DNA from: Spirosoma foliorum | GTDB taxonomy: Bacteria; Bacteroidota; Bacteroidia; Cytophagales; Spirosomataceae | Direction of reading: 5' to 3' | DNA length: 64,000 nt | NCBI RefSeq assembly: GCF_014117325.1 | Contig: NZ_CP059732.1 | Coordinates: 5,655,001 to 5,719,000 of the forward strand | Part shown: in pieces, positions 32,130 to 43,008 of the stretch | Position numbering within the stretch: the first letter of the stretch is position 1 | Layout: every line of letters starts with the position of its first letter | Notes under the pieces: generated by a model | The model's database searches: none | The model's input: the letters and a program-made list of their open reading frames with translations, nothing else | Told to the model about the DNA's origin: nothing | Position numbers and translations under genes: made by a program

Positions 32130-33341
32130 TTATAGCGCCAGGGCAGTAGCGGCAGTGTTGGTCAGCTCGCCCTGAAACGCTTTTTGCAGAATCGCTTTTT
32201 TCAATTCATCTAAATCCGTCAATTTCTGCTGATAAATGGCTTCGAGTTTTTTGGTTTCGGCGGAAAGGGCATCAAGTTTGGCGACGATACTGGTTTGATC
32301 CGTTATTGAACCTATATAGAACTTATATTCGAATAGATGTTCGCGATTTACTTTAGGCATACCAGCCCTTGCAGACCCTTTAATAGCATATTGAGTAAAA
32401 TCATGTGAAAGAAGCAGGTAAAAAAGGTAATCACGAATCATTTTATCCTTAAATGGCGATAGCGGATATATATCAGCACTACATAATCCACAAAAATCAG
32501 GCTTAGCAACTTTCATTAAATATGGCCGGATTTTACTATAGAGAACCATTGATTCATCAAACAAAAATTTTCCTGATATGAGCCCTTCTTCTTGGGCAGT
32601 TTTCAACTCGATCAACCTCCCTGTCAATGATTCTATATTTGCACCGCCCACGTGAAGTACGTTAAGAAATTCAGTATTTCGAGGATCAATTAGTTTTGAT
32701 GAAATACTACAAACTTCTCCTAAACTCTTCTCTACCCACTCCTCACCCGGATTGGCAAAAACCGACTGCAAATAGGATTCAAACAACTCGCGAGCGTTTT
32801 GCAGGTTCTTTTCGGCATTTTCTTTGGCCTTGTCAATAGCCGCAAAAGCCTCATCCAGAATGGCTACGATGCGTTGTTGTTCGGGGAGGGATTTGGGGTA
32901 TGAAATTGTTTGTCCTCTTACTTCTCCATCGGTTACAGCCGGATAGCTTGCGCCCTTCTGTAATTTCTGCATTTCTGCATTAAAGCCATCTGTCTGAAGA
33001 AAATAAAAGATGAGTTTGTAGTCGATGTATTCATTAGCTCTCAAAACAAAGTAACCAGTACTACACACTTGACCATTAAATTTATCCGGAATAATGGCGA
33101 TACGTTTTAGCGTTGGTCTTACAGTAGCAAATATTATGTCATTTGTCCTGACAAGTTTCCTTGCCCTACTAGGGGCTTCTTTTCCTGTTAGTCTACTAGT
33201 ACTGACAATCGAAAAAGTTTCATTATCAACACTGGATACATCTATATAATCAAATTCTTTATCTGGACTTTGAGCAGGATTTATATTTTCTGTCTTTTGA
33301 ATGACATTTCCCAGCGTCTTTACTTCCCAATCCGTCTTCAT
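32130..33341 (-). CDS. hsdS: Type I restriction-modification specificity subunit
   Basis: 403 residues with two target-recognition domains (about 1-150 and 205-355), each followed by a conserved helix: LPEQQRIVAILDEAFAAIDK and TSIVAKLDALSAETKKLE. The two TRDs read two half-sites of a split DNA target. The target cannot be predicted here. It overlaps hsdM by 4 bp (ATGA), so the two are translationally coupled. Confidence 0.93.
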   Translation of the reverse strand: MKTDWEVKTLGNVIQKTENINPAQSPDKEFDYIDVSSVDNETFSIVSTSRLTGKEAPSRARKLVRTNDIIFATVRPTLKRIAIIPDKFNGQVCSTGYFVLRANEYIDYKLIFYFLQTDGFNAEMQKLQKGASYPAVTDGEVRGQTISYPKSLPEQQRIVAILDEAFAAIDKAKENAEKNLQNARELFESYLQSVFANPGEEWVEKSLGEVCSISSKLIDPRNTEFLNVLHVGGANIESLTGRLIELKTAQEEGLISGKFLFDESMVLYSKIRPYLMKVAKPDFCGLCSADIYPLSPFKDKMIRDYLFYLLLSHDFTQYAIKGSARAGMPKVNREHLFEYKFYIGSITDQTSIVAKLDALSAETKKLEAIYQQKLTDLDELKKAILQKAFQGELTNTAATALAL

Positions 33342-34792
33342 ACCAGTTCCCAGATGCCGTTTAAAATGTCTGCACTTTCTTCATCTAAAGCCCGCATTTC
33401 GGCCAGGATTTCCTGGGGTTCTCGTAACGCAACTTCCTCTTTTTTGTGCGGGTTCTTGGCCGAGAGGTCGTAGGTAGCGGGGTTAATGTCGGCTATGTTG
33501 AGCGTCCAGGAGTTGTCGGAGTTGGCTTTGGTTTTTTGGAGGGCTACAAAGTCGGCCAGGTCGCGCTCGTTGAGGGCGTTTGTTTTGCCTAGATTACGGT
33601 CGAGGTTAAGCTGGTAAAACCAGACGTTGCGGGTGGGTGCCCCTTTTTCAAAAAACAGCACGACCGTTTTCACACCTGCGCCGGTAAAGGTGCCGCCGGG
33701 CAAATCGAGCACCGTATGCAGGTTGCAGCTTTCGAGCAACAGTTTACGCAGGCTCACCGAGGCATTATCAGTATTGGAGAGGAAGGTGTTTTTAATCACA
33801 ATGCCCGCCCGGCCTCCGGCTTTCATGATCTTGATAAAATGCTGCATAAACAGCGAGGCCGTTTCGCCCGTTTTGATCGGGAAATTCTGCTGCACTTCGG
33901 CCCGTTCCTTGCCACCAAAAGGCGGATTGGCCAGCACAATATCGTAGCGGTCGCGCTCCTGAATATCGGCCAGGTTTTCGGCCAGCGTATTGGTATGAAT
34001 GATGTTTGGAGCCTCTACACCATGCAGAATCATGTTCATGGTGCCAATAATGTAGGCCAGTGACTTTTTCTCCTTGCCGTAGAACGTGCTTTTCTGTAGC
34101 GTTTCGAGGTCTTTGGTCGATAAGTTTTTACCCGCTTTTAAATAGTCAAACGCTTCTACCAGAAAACCCGCCGAACCCGATGCGCCATCGTAAATTTTCT
34201 GGCCAATTTCGGGGGCAACCACCTTCACAATGGTTTTTATGAGCGGGCGGGGTGTATAGTATTCGCCCCCGTTTCGGCCCGCATTGCCCATGTTTTTGAT
34301 CTTGTCCTCATAGAGGTGGCTCATCTCGTGCTTTTCGGCATGTGTCCGAAAACGCAACAGGTCGATACGGTTAATAACCTCACGCAGGTTGTAGCCACTC
34401 TGCAACCGGTTTTTGAGTTCGCTGAAGATCTCCCCAATCTTGTATTCAATGGTGTCGGCGTGTTCGGCATCGACCTTAAATTTCTTGAGATAGGGAAAGA
34501 GTTTATCGTCCACAAAGTCTTTCAGGTCGTCGCCAGTCATGGCTACCTGGTGGTCAATCAGGCCCAGTGGAGTTTTAGGAGCCGCCCATGCAGTCCATTT
34601 GTATTCGGGCGCAATGATGGGCGTATAGTCAATGCCTTTCAGTTCGGCGGCCGTTTGTTTGTCTTTTTCTAAATCGTCGAGGTATTTTAGGAACAGCACC
34701 CAGGAAGTTTGCTCCACATAATCCAACTCACTGCCACAACCGGCATCCTTGTGCAGGATGTCGTCAATATTCTTAAACGTCTGTTCAAACAT
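33338..34792 (-). CDS. hsdM: Type I DNA methyltransferase, M subunit
   Basis: 484 residues. N-terminal helical HsdM domain (YVEQTSWVLFLKYLDDLE), SAM-binding motif I DGASGSAGFLVEAF (slightly divergent from the common DPAxGTGGFL) and catalytic motif IV LANPPFGG for N6-adenine methylation. GGEYYTPRPLIKTIV is the usual pre-motif. First gene of the operon; the promoter lies in 34793-34990. Confidence 0.94.
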   Translation of the reverse strand: MFEQTFKNIDDILHKDAGCGSELDYVEQTSWVLFLKYLDDLEKDKQTAAELKGIDYTPIIAPEYKWTAWAAPKTPLGLIDHQVAMTGDDLKDFVDDKLFPYLKKFKVDAEHADTIEYKIGEIFSELKNRLQSGYNLREVINRIDLLRFRTHAEKHEMSHLYEDKIKNMGNAGRNGGEYYTPRPLIKTIVKVVAPEIGQKIYDGASGSAGFLVEAFDYLKAGKNLSTKDLETLQKSTFYGKEKKSLAYIIGTMNMILHGVEAPNIIHTNTLAENLADIQERDRYDIVLANPPFGGKERAEVQQNFPIKTGETASLFMQHFIKIMKAGGRAGIVIKNTFLSNTDNASVSLRKLLLESCNLHTVLDLPGGTFTGAGVKTVVLFFEKGAPTRNVWFYQLNLDRNLGKTNALNERDLADFVALQKTKANSDNSWTLNIADINPATYDLSAKNPHKKEEVALREPQEILAEMRALDEESADILNGIWELV

Positions 34793-34990
34793 GGTGTATT
34801 TATTAACGCGTTATTCGTCGCCCATGTACAAACATACGGAATCCATGACGTTTTAAGTTGGGAAAAGAGGAGTCGATTTTAGCTTTTGAGACGGTCGCAA
34901 ACCTGAGCAAGCCAGTGCATCGGCAGATAGCCCTTTCTGAGCCCCAACCTGAGTAGTATCTTGTTCTAGTTTCTATGGATTATCTCCACA

Positions 34991-35050
34991 CAACATAAGC
35001 AAGCAGGCCAGCAAAAGGCGTTGTGGCCCTTTACTGACCTGCTTATGTTG
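34991..35050 (-). terminator. Hairpin at the end of the sus operon
   Basis: CAACATAAGCA at 34991 pairs with TGCTTATGTTG ending at 35050, with further imperfect pairing inside. It lies 28 bp beyond the susD stop and isolates the sus operon from hsdM. No strong T-run. Confidence 0.55.
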
Positions 35051-35077
35051 TTCAGCGCTTACCAACAGTTTCTTACA

Positions 35078-36655
35078 CTAGTAACCCGGATTCTGGGTTA
35101 TATTCGAATTAACCGCCATTTGCTGAATTGGGATTGGGAATAACAGATACTTCGGATCGCTCGTGTAATTCTTCTCGTAAAACGGTTGCAAAAACTTGCC
35201 GAACCGGATCAGATCCTGCCGTCGCCAATTCTCGATATACAACTCCCGACCTCGCTCGTCCAACAACGTATTCAAGTCAATAGTCGTTAAGGCGGTGGCT
35301 CCCCGTGAGGAGTGCGTGCGAATGGCATTAACCAAGGAGAGGGCTGTATTACCGTAAGCGCCTGCATTGGTGGCCGTGCCACCCCGTAAAATAGCTTCCG
35401 CTTTCATCAGCAACACGTCAGGTAACCGGAAGTAAACGTAGTCATTATCAATCAATCGACTACCATCATTGGCATAGTCAATCGGGTACTTGATCGGTCT
35501 GATTCCGGGCAGCTCCAGGTTAGCGCCCGTTTCGATAATCTTTACCTCTTTTGAAAAAATCAAGGGATTACCGGGTCTGTCTTTTAGAGGAGCGTCTGTC
35601 GTTAAATTATACTGCTGACCAATCAGGAATCCTGTATTGATACGATTGCCTGGGTTAGCCAGACCACCCGGACTTTTATAAGCTGCGCCCAATCGCTTAT
35701 CGGTAGCCTCGTATTTATCGTAGAAATCCGGCAGAATTACCCAGCCATTGTTTCCATTCGGGCTTTGGTTGGGGTGCAGGAATGTAACCCATCGGTTTCG
35801 CAAGTTCGCGTTTGGCGATACGCCCCCTACGTTCTCCTGGGTCCAGATGTTTTCTTTGCCGATCGTCGTGTTGTTGGGCGCAAAATTGTCGTAATAATTA
35901 GCCGTGAACGAGTACTTATTGCTGTTAATAATCTCGTCGGCCAAGCTGATGACCTTGTTCATATCCTCTGCCGCAAAGGTTGGCGTAGCCCGGTTGGTAT
36001 ACGCCCCTTTGTTAAGGTATAATTTCATCAGAAACACACGGGCGGCATCTTTATTGGCCAGCCCCGCTGGTCCTTCCGGTAAGTTCCCTTGTATGGCTGT
36101 TACTTCGCTGATAATGTAGTTCAGGGCGTCCAGGCCTTTACGTACTTTGGACGCTTGTACCACACTCTCTCCCGGCTCCCGATAAGGTACCTGATCGTAC
36201 AAATCCAGCAACCAGAACATACACCAGGCCCGTAAAAACCGGGCTTCGGCTGCCTGCTGGGGCGTTGGATTGAATCGCAGCATATCGGTAGCGGCAAAAA
36301 TTCCTCCACTCATGTTGTTGAAGGTGTTAATAATACGGATGTGATTACCGTCCCAACGATGCTGGTGCAACTGGCGCCAGGTTCCATTATCGTCCCAGTC
36401 TGGCCCACGGGTTGGGCCCATCATGGCATCGGTAGTCATTTCGCAGAGCGCGTTTAGCTGCGAATTGTTTTGGAAAGGCTCCCGGATTGAATTGTAAACC
36501 CCGGTCAGTAGGGCGGCTGTATTAGCCGAGGTCGACGTACTGATCTGACTGGCAGTCAGGTCGCCCTGGAACTTCTCTTCCAGATCGGTACACCCAACAA
36601 GGCTTACGATCAGACCAAGTGTACAAATACGAACTACGTTATTTTTTAAGGACAT
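35078..36655 (-). CDS. SusD/RagB family outer-membrane lipoprotein
   Basis: 525 residues. A lipobox LVGC near residue 22 makes it an exported lipoprotein, expected on the cell surface. TPR-like helices with AEARFLRAWCMFWLLDLYDQVPYREPG are the SusD hallmark, and the C-terminal RRQDLIRFGKFL and YLLFPIPIQQMAVN are typical. SusD lids the SusC channel and binds the glycan or peptide. The substrate is not evident, since no glycoside hydrolase or peptidase is next to it. It follows susC by 12 bp. Confidence 0.93.
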   Translation of the reverse strand: MSLKNNVVRICTLGLIVSLVGCTDLEEKFQGDLTASQISTSTSANTAALLTGVYNSIREPFQNNSQLNALCEMTTDAMMGPTRGPDWDDNGTWRQLHQHRWDGNHIRIINTFNNMSGGIFAATDMLRFNPTPQQAAEARFLRAWCMFWLLDLYDQVPYREPGESVVQASKVRKGLDALNYIISEVTAIQGNLPEGPAGLANKDAARVFLMKLYLNKGAYTNRATPTFAAEDMNKVISLADEIINSNKYSFTANYYDNFAPNNTTIGKENIWTQENVGGVSPNANLRNRWVTFLHPNQSPNGNNGWVILPDFYDKYEATDKRLGAAYKSPGGLANPGNRINTGFLIGQQYNLTTDAPLKDRPGNPLIFSKEVKIIETGANLELPGIRPIKYPIDYANDGSRLIDNDYVYFRLPDVLLMKAEAILRGGTATNAGAYGNTALSLVNAIRTHSSRGATALTTIDLNTLLDERGRELYIENWRRQDLIRFGKFLQPFYEKNYTSDPKYLLFPIPIQQMAVNSNITQNPGY

Positions 36656-36667
36656 TTTCGTAAGGGT

Positions 36668-39600
36668 TTATAACGAGAAATTGACGCCAAACGTGATGGT
36701 ACGAGCCGATGGATACGCGGCATAATCGATGCCTACCGATGGCACACTATTAATGGCTTTGTTGACATTGACTTCTGGATCAAAGCCCGTGTATTTGGTG
36801 AGAACAAACAGATTCTGACCAGTCACATAGACGGCTGCTCCCCGGATAACTTTGGCGATGTTACCGATGGAATATGAAAGGGTCGCGTTCGTCATTTTGA
36901 GGTAATCTCCTTTTTCGATGAAGCGGGAAGAAGGTGTTACCGGGTTGGCAATCGACTCCTTAACAGGTTCTCTAAATAAGGATAAGCCGATGTTTCGCCC
37001 TCCGTTAAGCAGCCCCACACTAATGACGGCGTTGTTGGTATTGTTGTAAATATCCTGCCCGAATGCGCCGTTCATGTTGGCAATCAGCGAGAGTTTTTTG
37101 TAGCGAAGTGTCGTACTGAGACCTAGCAAGGTTTTGGGATTTGGATTACCTACGTAGAAAAAAGTATTACCCGCGTCTTCATAGGTAGCCAAGCCGGTAG
37201 ATTCATTCATTCCCAGATATCGGCGTGTATAAAACGCATTGATGGGTAAGCCATTCTGAATCACTTCTACCGAAACGCCACTCAACCCTGGCCCATTCAA
37301 AGCCCCGGTCAAAATGGGCGCAGTTAAACCGGATACGCTGTTGCTAATAAAGGTGGCATTGGCGCTCAAATCCCAACTGAAGTTATCCTTTTTGACAATG
37401 GCCCCATCGATGGCCACTTCCAGACCCTTGTTTTGGATACGGCCATCCAGATTGATCCAGCGAATAACTGATCCTGGAGGAGCGGGCTGAATTGGCGGGC
37501 TAGGGAACAGCAGATCGGTGGTGGTTTTATTAAAATAATCGACGGTGGCCGAAATGCGGCTGTTCAGCATCGATACGTCAAAACCAATGTTGTACTGCTT
37601 ATCGGATTGCCATTTTAAGTCCGGGTTGGGGTTATTGGTCTGCCCAAGACCGCCATTATCGGTGAACGAATAGCGAGCCTGCGAAGAGCCTGATGGGAAC
37701 TCCTGGTTACCCGTTTTTCCCCAGCCACCGCGTATTTTCAGCGAATTGATGCTGTTGACGTGGAAAAATGACTCATTACTGATGTTCCAGGCCGCCGAGA
37801 AAGACGGGAAGTAACCATACTTATTGTTCGTACCAAATTTGCTGGAACCGTCGGCACGGAGGGTAGCTGTTACCAGATAGCGATCTTTGTAATTACCAAT
37901 TGCCCGACCAAAATAAGACTGAAGCTCGGAGGTAGGATCAACAAATGACGAAACGGTACGACCAGTTGTGTTCGAATACTGGATGTAGTCAGTGTAGTCC
38001 AGGCCGTAATTACCAAACCCCGACGCTGGCCCCAGCGCGCTCATAGCCGAGCCCTTGTTGGCAAAGGTCATATACTCAAAGCCGACCAGCGCATTGAGGT
38101 TAAGGTCCGGCGCAATGTCTTTATTGAAGTTCAGCGTGTGCGTAAATTGCTGGGTGCTGAGTTCGTTATTGCCGATGCTGGCCCACCCTTTTCCTTGCGT
38201 CGCGGAGATGTTAATATCCTGATTGATCGACGTTCGGCGACCGCCCGCACTATAATTGACACTATATAGCATCCGATATTCCAGCCAGTCTGTAATCTTA
38301 TAATAGGGCGAAATGCTGGCCAAAATGGTAGTTACCTTCGATTGGTCATTGTACAGCTCCGACATCGCCAATGGGTTGATTACCGCACCCGCTTTAATAT
38401 TGAGACTACCATTTGCTTTCCGCAGCGAATCGGTTGGGTTCCATTGTAAAGCGTGCCCAATCAGGCTCCCATTCGAACCGGCATCGTTGGTAATAGCGGC
38501 AATGTCTTCGATGTACTGACTGGAATTTACGTTCATGTCTATTCCCAGTCGTTTGCTCTCCAGAAATTTCAGGTTGCCCGAGAAATTCGCCGTGTATTTT
38601 TTGAAACCCGTTTTATTGATAATACCTTCCTGATTCAGATAACCCGCTGATATACGGTACTTTCCGCTTTCATTTCCCCCACTAATGGCAACGGTATAGT
38701 TCTGTTGGATGCCTTTTCGCAAAATAGAGCCAAAGGGGTCCTCATTTCCACCTTTATCATTTAACGGGCTTACTCCATAGTACTTTATGGCTTCTCGATA
38801 CTGCTCGGCATTCAGGACATTTATTCTTCGGAAAATAGTCGAAACACCCGTATTGAATCCAAAATCAACTTTTGCTGCTCCGGTCTGCCCTCGTTTGGTA
38901 TTGATAATGACAACCCCGTAGGCCGCTCGAGAACCGTAAATGGCTGTGGCAGAGGCATCTTTCAATACATCGATCGAGGCAATATCGGCCGGGTTCAGAA
39001 AGTTCAGTGGATTGCCACCGGGTGTGTTGCCCAGACCATTGGCATTTAATCCAGGACGGGCCGAGCGGTTATCCAACGGCACCCCATCGACTACATACAG
39101 GGGTTGACCACTACCCGTAATGGCCGAATTTCCCCGAATTTTGACCGTAGCAGCTCCACCCGGCTGACCGCTGTTGTTGATAATCTGTACCCCCGAAACC
39201 TTCCCCTGAATCAATTGATCAGGCGAAGTGAAATTCCCTTTATTGAAATCTTTAGCCGTAACGGACGTCACAGCGCCGGTGAGATCTTTTTTTTCGGGCG
39301 GTTCCGTATCCTACCACCACAACCTCATCGAGCGACTTCATTTCGGGCCTCAACGTAATGTTGACAACTGCCTGATTGCTTATGGCAACGTCCTGAGAGG
39401 TGTACCCTACAAAACTGAAGGTTATGGTAGCGGCCCCATCGGGAACGGTCAACCGATAAACGCCGTCTTTATCCGTTACGGTACCTCGTTGCGTTCCTTT
39501 CACCAACACCGATACCCCCGGCAAACCAACCCCTGACTCATCGGCGACCGTACCCGAAATGGCCCGATCGGTGGGTTGTTCTACTACATTCAGATGGCCT

Positions 39601-39722
39601 CGGCCAATGACGTTCGTTAGCTTTCCAGGCGATCCGTAACTTACTGTAAACGAACCCAGAGCTAACTGGAAGCAGCCCATACAGAGCACGCGCTGCCATT
39701 TTTTAGCGAGAATTTTGTGCAT
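36668..39722 (-). CDS. SusC/RagA TonB-dependent transporter, frame broken by one extra A
   Basis: Two frames make one gene. 39722 to about 39294 gives the signal region, a carboxypeptidase-like repeat domain (GTVADESGVGLPGVSVLVKG to FVGYTSQDVAI) and the plug start LDEVVVVGYGTARKK. The rest, from DLTGAVTSVTAKDF to FGVNFSL, gives the plug and 22-strand barrel. The join is a T8 run (A8 in the coding strand) at 39287-39294: with A7 the frame runs on as ARKKDLTGAV, a normal SusC sequence. Total length minus one is exactly 1018 codons. It is a real frameshift, a slippage-controlled gene or an assembly error. With susD it would import a nutrient, using TonB energy. Confidence 0.88.
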
Positions 39723-40317
39723 AAACGATTAAGGATTGAATTTTAGGAAAATGATAATCTTGATAGCCAACAACGCTTCCATCTGGTGAAGGAAAGGCCA
39801 CGAATTTGTCGCCTTCGAATCCATCACTTTTTGGAGATTTAATTGTCGGTTACCTTTATTTAGTAAGAGCGCAGAAAAGAGGCATTAACCTCTTTTTAAT
39901 GCGAAAATATTTTTGGCCGATTTTCTATAGCCTTTTTGGGAGGGATTTGACTGGCTATTCCAGTATCAGTGGGGCCGGACGTACTAATGCGAAAGATGAA
40001 TCATTTACGCTCCAGCACTTAAGCGTAAAAACTAAAAAAGCACCTAACATTTCCGTTAAGTGCTTGATAATAAAAGTATATTCTTATTGCTTTGCTCAGA
40101 TAGCATTTAGTGGTAACTCTCTAAAATAGAGAAACTTACGCCACTATAAATACAATAGTTTAATGCCTTTTCTAAACCCAGTCAAGCGTGTTTACGCCCA
40201 TTCTGTGGCGATTTATGGAATATAAAGACCAACTGTTAACCGTTTCCGAATCGATCTGCAAGTTGTTAAACCAATTAAGTTACAAGTCGATTCGGGATGT
40301 TAGGTATCTAAATCTGG
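39723..40317. other. Gene-free stretch upstream of susC
   Basis: About 600 bp holding the susC promoter. Two plus-strand open frames (39806 and 40188) show no recognisable protein character. An imperfect inverted repeat with AAGCAC and GTGCTT arms lies near 40035-40065. No anti-sigma/sigma pair, which often regulates susC, is present. Confidence 0.5.
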
Positions 40318-40725
40318 CTAGTCTTCAATCCACAGCAACTCAAATTGGTGACTCGTTGCCTGTTGGCGTGGCTGAATAACTTCGGTCGGACTTGGGACAC
40401 TCGAAAGGTATTTCTTTTGAAACAGCGACTCAATCTTTTGTCTCAGTTCTTTATAACTCTCATTGCCAGGATAAACGCGCAGGGCATTGTTCAGTTTATA
40501 TAATTCATCAATCGTAAAGGTTTCCTCATGGAGCGCCTGTCGTAGTTCCAGATTAACCTGTCTTTCCAAGTAACACCGATCAAAGTCGAGTGGTATAGGG
40601 GGAGTTAAACCACAATTATCAAGTTGAATAACGTCGGTCGACTCTTTAAGGAATCCTTGGTCTAAAAGCCATTCATAGAAGGCATTCCAGGTTCTAAACT
40701 GAGATGGTAGCGTAGGATTGTGCAT
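40318..40725 (-). CDS. Hypothetical protein, 135 aa
   Basis: A soluble protein starting MHNPTLPSQFRTWNAFYEWLL, with helical segments (QVNLELRQALHEETFTIDELYKLNNALRV) and no signal peptide or membrane helix. The family is not recognised. It stands alone between the sus operon and the DNA glycosylase gene. The opposite-strand frame overlapping its end looks spurious. Confidence 0.55.
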   Translation of the reverse strand: MHNPTLPSQFRTWNAFYEWLLDQGFLKESTDVIQLDNCGLTPPIPLDFDRCYLERQVNLELRQALHEETFTIDELYKLNNALRVYPGNESYKELRQKIESLFQKKYLSSVPSPTEVIQPRQQATSHQFELLWIED

Positions 40726-41012
40726 TGCTGGAAAGAGGGTTTGGATTGTCTAAAGCCCGTTTATTAATCGGATAAATCGCTTATTAACGAGTCTTTAATG
40801 TACTTACTCCGTAGTTAGCGTAGCTTTCCTATATATACGGATGAATGTATGTATAGGTTTTAAAAAAAGACCATTATCTACTGAGCGGCAGTCGGTGAAA
40901 TCACTTTCTCATAGGAAAGTACTTCCACCCTGTTCATTGCTGGCGAGACTTGGCCGTCATTCTCGCTAAAAGTCAGCTAAAATCGCTCAATATCCGGGCT
41001 AAATCCTGGTGT

Positions 41013-41690
41013 TTAAGCAACGCACTCGTGTAGAGTTGTGATATACCGTTCCAGGTACATGGGCATATCTTTCGTTTTGTATTGAAGAATGTAACGTGGG
41101 TGATCGAGGGTAACGATACGGTCGAAAAAGCCCTGCTGGTCATTGAGCTTACGTAAGTACGATTCGTTTTTCCGGCCCAGACAAACCGCTACGTTTCGGT
41201 TATACCCAAAGCGAATCTGTGTTCGAACGGTTTCGGTAATAGCAGGCCAAAGTGCTTCAGTGGTTGCTCGGTCGTCGTAAAAATTATAATTTTTCCCGCC
41301 TTTTGTTAAAGCCAGCGGAAATAGCGAAGTCAGGAAAAATTGCCCGTAAAATGCCGCTGCTCCACCAAATGCCTCGACAACCTGATAAATAAATCGACTT
41401 GATAATTCGGGCGTATCGCGGAAGTCATTCTCAATACCACAGTATCGTCGCAAGTTTTGAGGAGTGGTAAACGAAATGCCCGTTACACCAGAGCCAAACC
41501 GCCCTGGATTGATGCCCAACACGAAAATACGTGGATTAGTATCATTGAAAAACCGGCCGTAAAACTCCTCGACAATACGCTGAACCGCTGGTTGTTTATA
41601 GGGATTAATGGCACTTACATCAATTGGCAAATTAGCAGGAGCAACCAGGGTGTTATAATACGGAATTGCTTGTTCGGCGAAGGTAGGCAT
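41013..41690 (-). CDS. Uracil-DNA glycosylase superfamily protein (SMUG2/DUF4918-like)
   Basis: 225 residues. The motif I region FVLGINPGRFGSGVTGISFT and the C-terminal LDHPRYILQYK (His in the leucine-loop motif) match the SMUG-like branch of uracil-DNA glycosylases known as DUF4918. The role would be excision of uracil or damaged bases from DNA. The Asn of GINPG at the catalytic loop is the SMUG-type residue. Monocistronic and not linked to neighbours. Confidence 0.8.
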   Translation of the reverse strand: MPTFAEQAIPYYNTLVAPANLPIDVSAINPYKQPAVQRIVEEFYGRFFNDTNPRIFVLGINPGRFGSGVTGISFTTPQNLRRYCGIENDFRDTPELSSRFIYQVVEAFGGAAAFYGQFFLTSLFPLALTKGGKNYNFYDDRATTEALWPAITETVRTQIRFGYNRNVAVCLGRKNESYLRKLNDQQGFFDRIVTLDHPRYILQYKTKDMPMYLERYITTLHECVA

Positions 41691-41750
41691 GTTGCTTTTT
41701 GAACAGTAATTTCTTTAAGAATAATAGGTGAATAATTCTTTACCTGACTC

Positions 41751-41780
41751 TTGTAAGAAAATGGGTAAAATATATTTTTG
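41751..41780 (+). promoter_or_regulatory. Bacteroidota-type promoter of the PhyH gene
   Basis: TTG (41751-41753), 19-base spacer, TATTTTTG (41773-41780), matching the -33/-7 pattern TTG-N19..21-TAnnTTTG. It gives a leader of about 100 bases before ATG 41889. Confidence 0.7.
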
Positions 41781-41888
41781 TAGAAGATTTGGGGCTGTTA
41801 CAAGTAACCATAATCCTGTAATTCACCCAATTACAAATAAACTTTTTATACCTCCCTCATACCAGAACTATTAAACACACTTAGTCCT

Positions 41889-42923
41889 ATGAATGTTATT
41901 AATGCTCTAAAGTCCTCCATTAAAAAAGGTATTCAGCAGGTAACAGCCCCACAACCACTAAAAGAATTTGAACCAGCTACACTACCTTGGTTAGATAAAC
42001 CGGGAGCTGACATTGAACAGTTCGTTCGCAAATACGAACGAGGCAGAAACGTACCTTATGATCTGGCCGAAAAATTAAAATTTTGGCAGAAAAATGGATA
42101 TGTTATTCTGAAACAAGCAATTGATCCGGCCTGGATTGATCAGTACTGGAGCGAAGTTGAAGAGCTTATCGAGAATCATAAGCAATATAAAACTCTCGTC
42201 CGAGTCGATTTGCCTGAGTATGCTGCACGGCCAGTACTACCTATTAATGAGGTACCCAAAGATGTGCTTAATGGGCCCTACATTAAATTTATGGACTTCC
42301 ATGATAACTCTGTGCTAGGCAAAAAAATCATGCTCCATGAAAACATCATTACCTTCCTGGAGGCTGTATTTGCAGATCGGGTTATTGCGATGCAGAGCTT
42401 GCTTTTTAAATACGGAAGCCAGCAAGCAACGCATCAGGACTTCCCCTACGTAGTATCGGAAGTACCCAGCCATCTAGCTGCCTCCTGGATTGCCATGGAA
42501 GATATTCACATTGATTCTGGACCATTATACTATTACCCTGGTTCTCAATATAATAAGAAGTTTGATTTCGGCAATACAGGTATTTTCTTCAATGGACAGT
42601 CGAAATACAACCCCAATGATTTCGCGAATTATCTGGATAAGAAATGTGAGGATTTTGGCCTGAAACGGGAGACATTACTTATTAAAAAAGGCGATGTTTT
42701 GATATGGCATGCGGCCCTCGCCCACGGTGGAGATGCGATTCGAAATCCAGCATTAACACGCAAATCGTTCGTTAATCACTACTCCTCTATCAAGGCGTAT
42801 AAACACCACCGTCAGAGTCCCACAACTGAACCTATTCGGCGAAGCATGAACGGTGCCGACGTGTTTGCTAATCCAATTATGCCCGATCAGGAAGATATAT
42901 TTAAAGGGGGCGAAAAGTTATAA
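41889..42923 (+). CDS. Phytanoyl-CoA dioxygenase (PhyH) family protein
   Basis: 344 residues. Fe(II)/2-oxoglutarate oxygenase ligands are visible: His and Asp in THQDFPYV and the distal His in HAALAHGGDAI, with Arg nearby for 2-oxoglutarate. Other family features: FWQKNGYVILKQAIDP at the N-terminus and SGPLYYYPGSQ. Substrates of bacterial PhyH proteins vary widely (lipids, natural products, ectoine), so none is assigned. A terminator follows directly. Confidence 0.87.
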   Translation: MNVINALKSSIKKGIQQVTAPQPLKEFEPATLPWLDKPGADIEQFVRKYERGRNVPYDLAEKLKFWQKNGYVILKQAIDPAWIDQYWSEVEELIENHKQYKTLVRVDLPEYAARPVLPINEVPKDVLNGPYIKFMDFHDNSVLGKKIMLHENIITFLEAVFADRVIAMQSLLFKYGSQQATHQDFPYVVSEVPSHLAASWIAMEDIHIDSGPLYYYPGSQYNKKFDFGNTGIFFNGQSKYNPNDFANYLDKKCEDFGLKRETLLIKKGDVLIWHAALAHGGDAIRNPALTRKSFVNHYSSIKAYKHHRQSPTTEPIRRSMNGADVFANPIMPDQEDIFKGGEKL

Positions 42924-42958
42924 ACCAGTTTTCAACTACAGGCATAGATAAAGAAGAA

Positions 42959-42989
42959 AGTCGGACATTTAGCCCGACTTTTTGTTTTG
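42959..42989 (+). terminator. Rho-independent terminator of the PhyH gene
   Basis: Stem AAGTCGG/CCGACTT, followed by TTTTGTTTTG, 35 bp after the stop codon. Confidence 0.85.
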
Positions 42990-43008
42990 TACTCTTGCGA
43001 TAGGCCAA

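Noticed and set aside
39806..40129. A 107-codon frame upstream of susC
   Set aside because: Composition is irregular with no motif or clear ribosome site, in a low-GC promoter region. I regard it as chance.
40188..40379. A 63-codon frame on the plus strand
   Set aside because: It overlaps the end of the 135-aa gene on the other strand and shows no family features.
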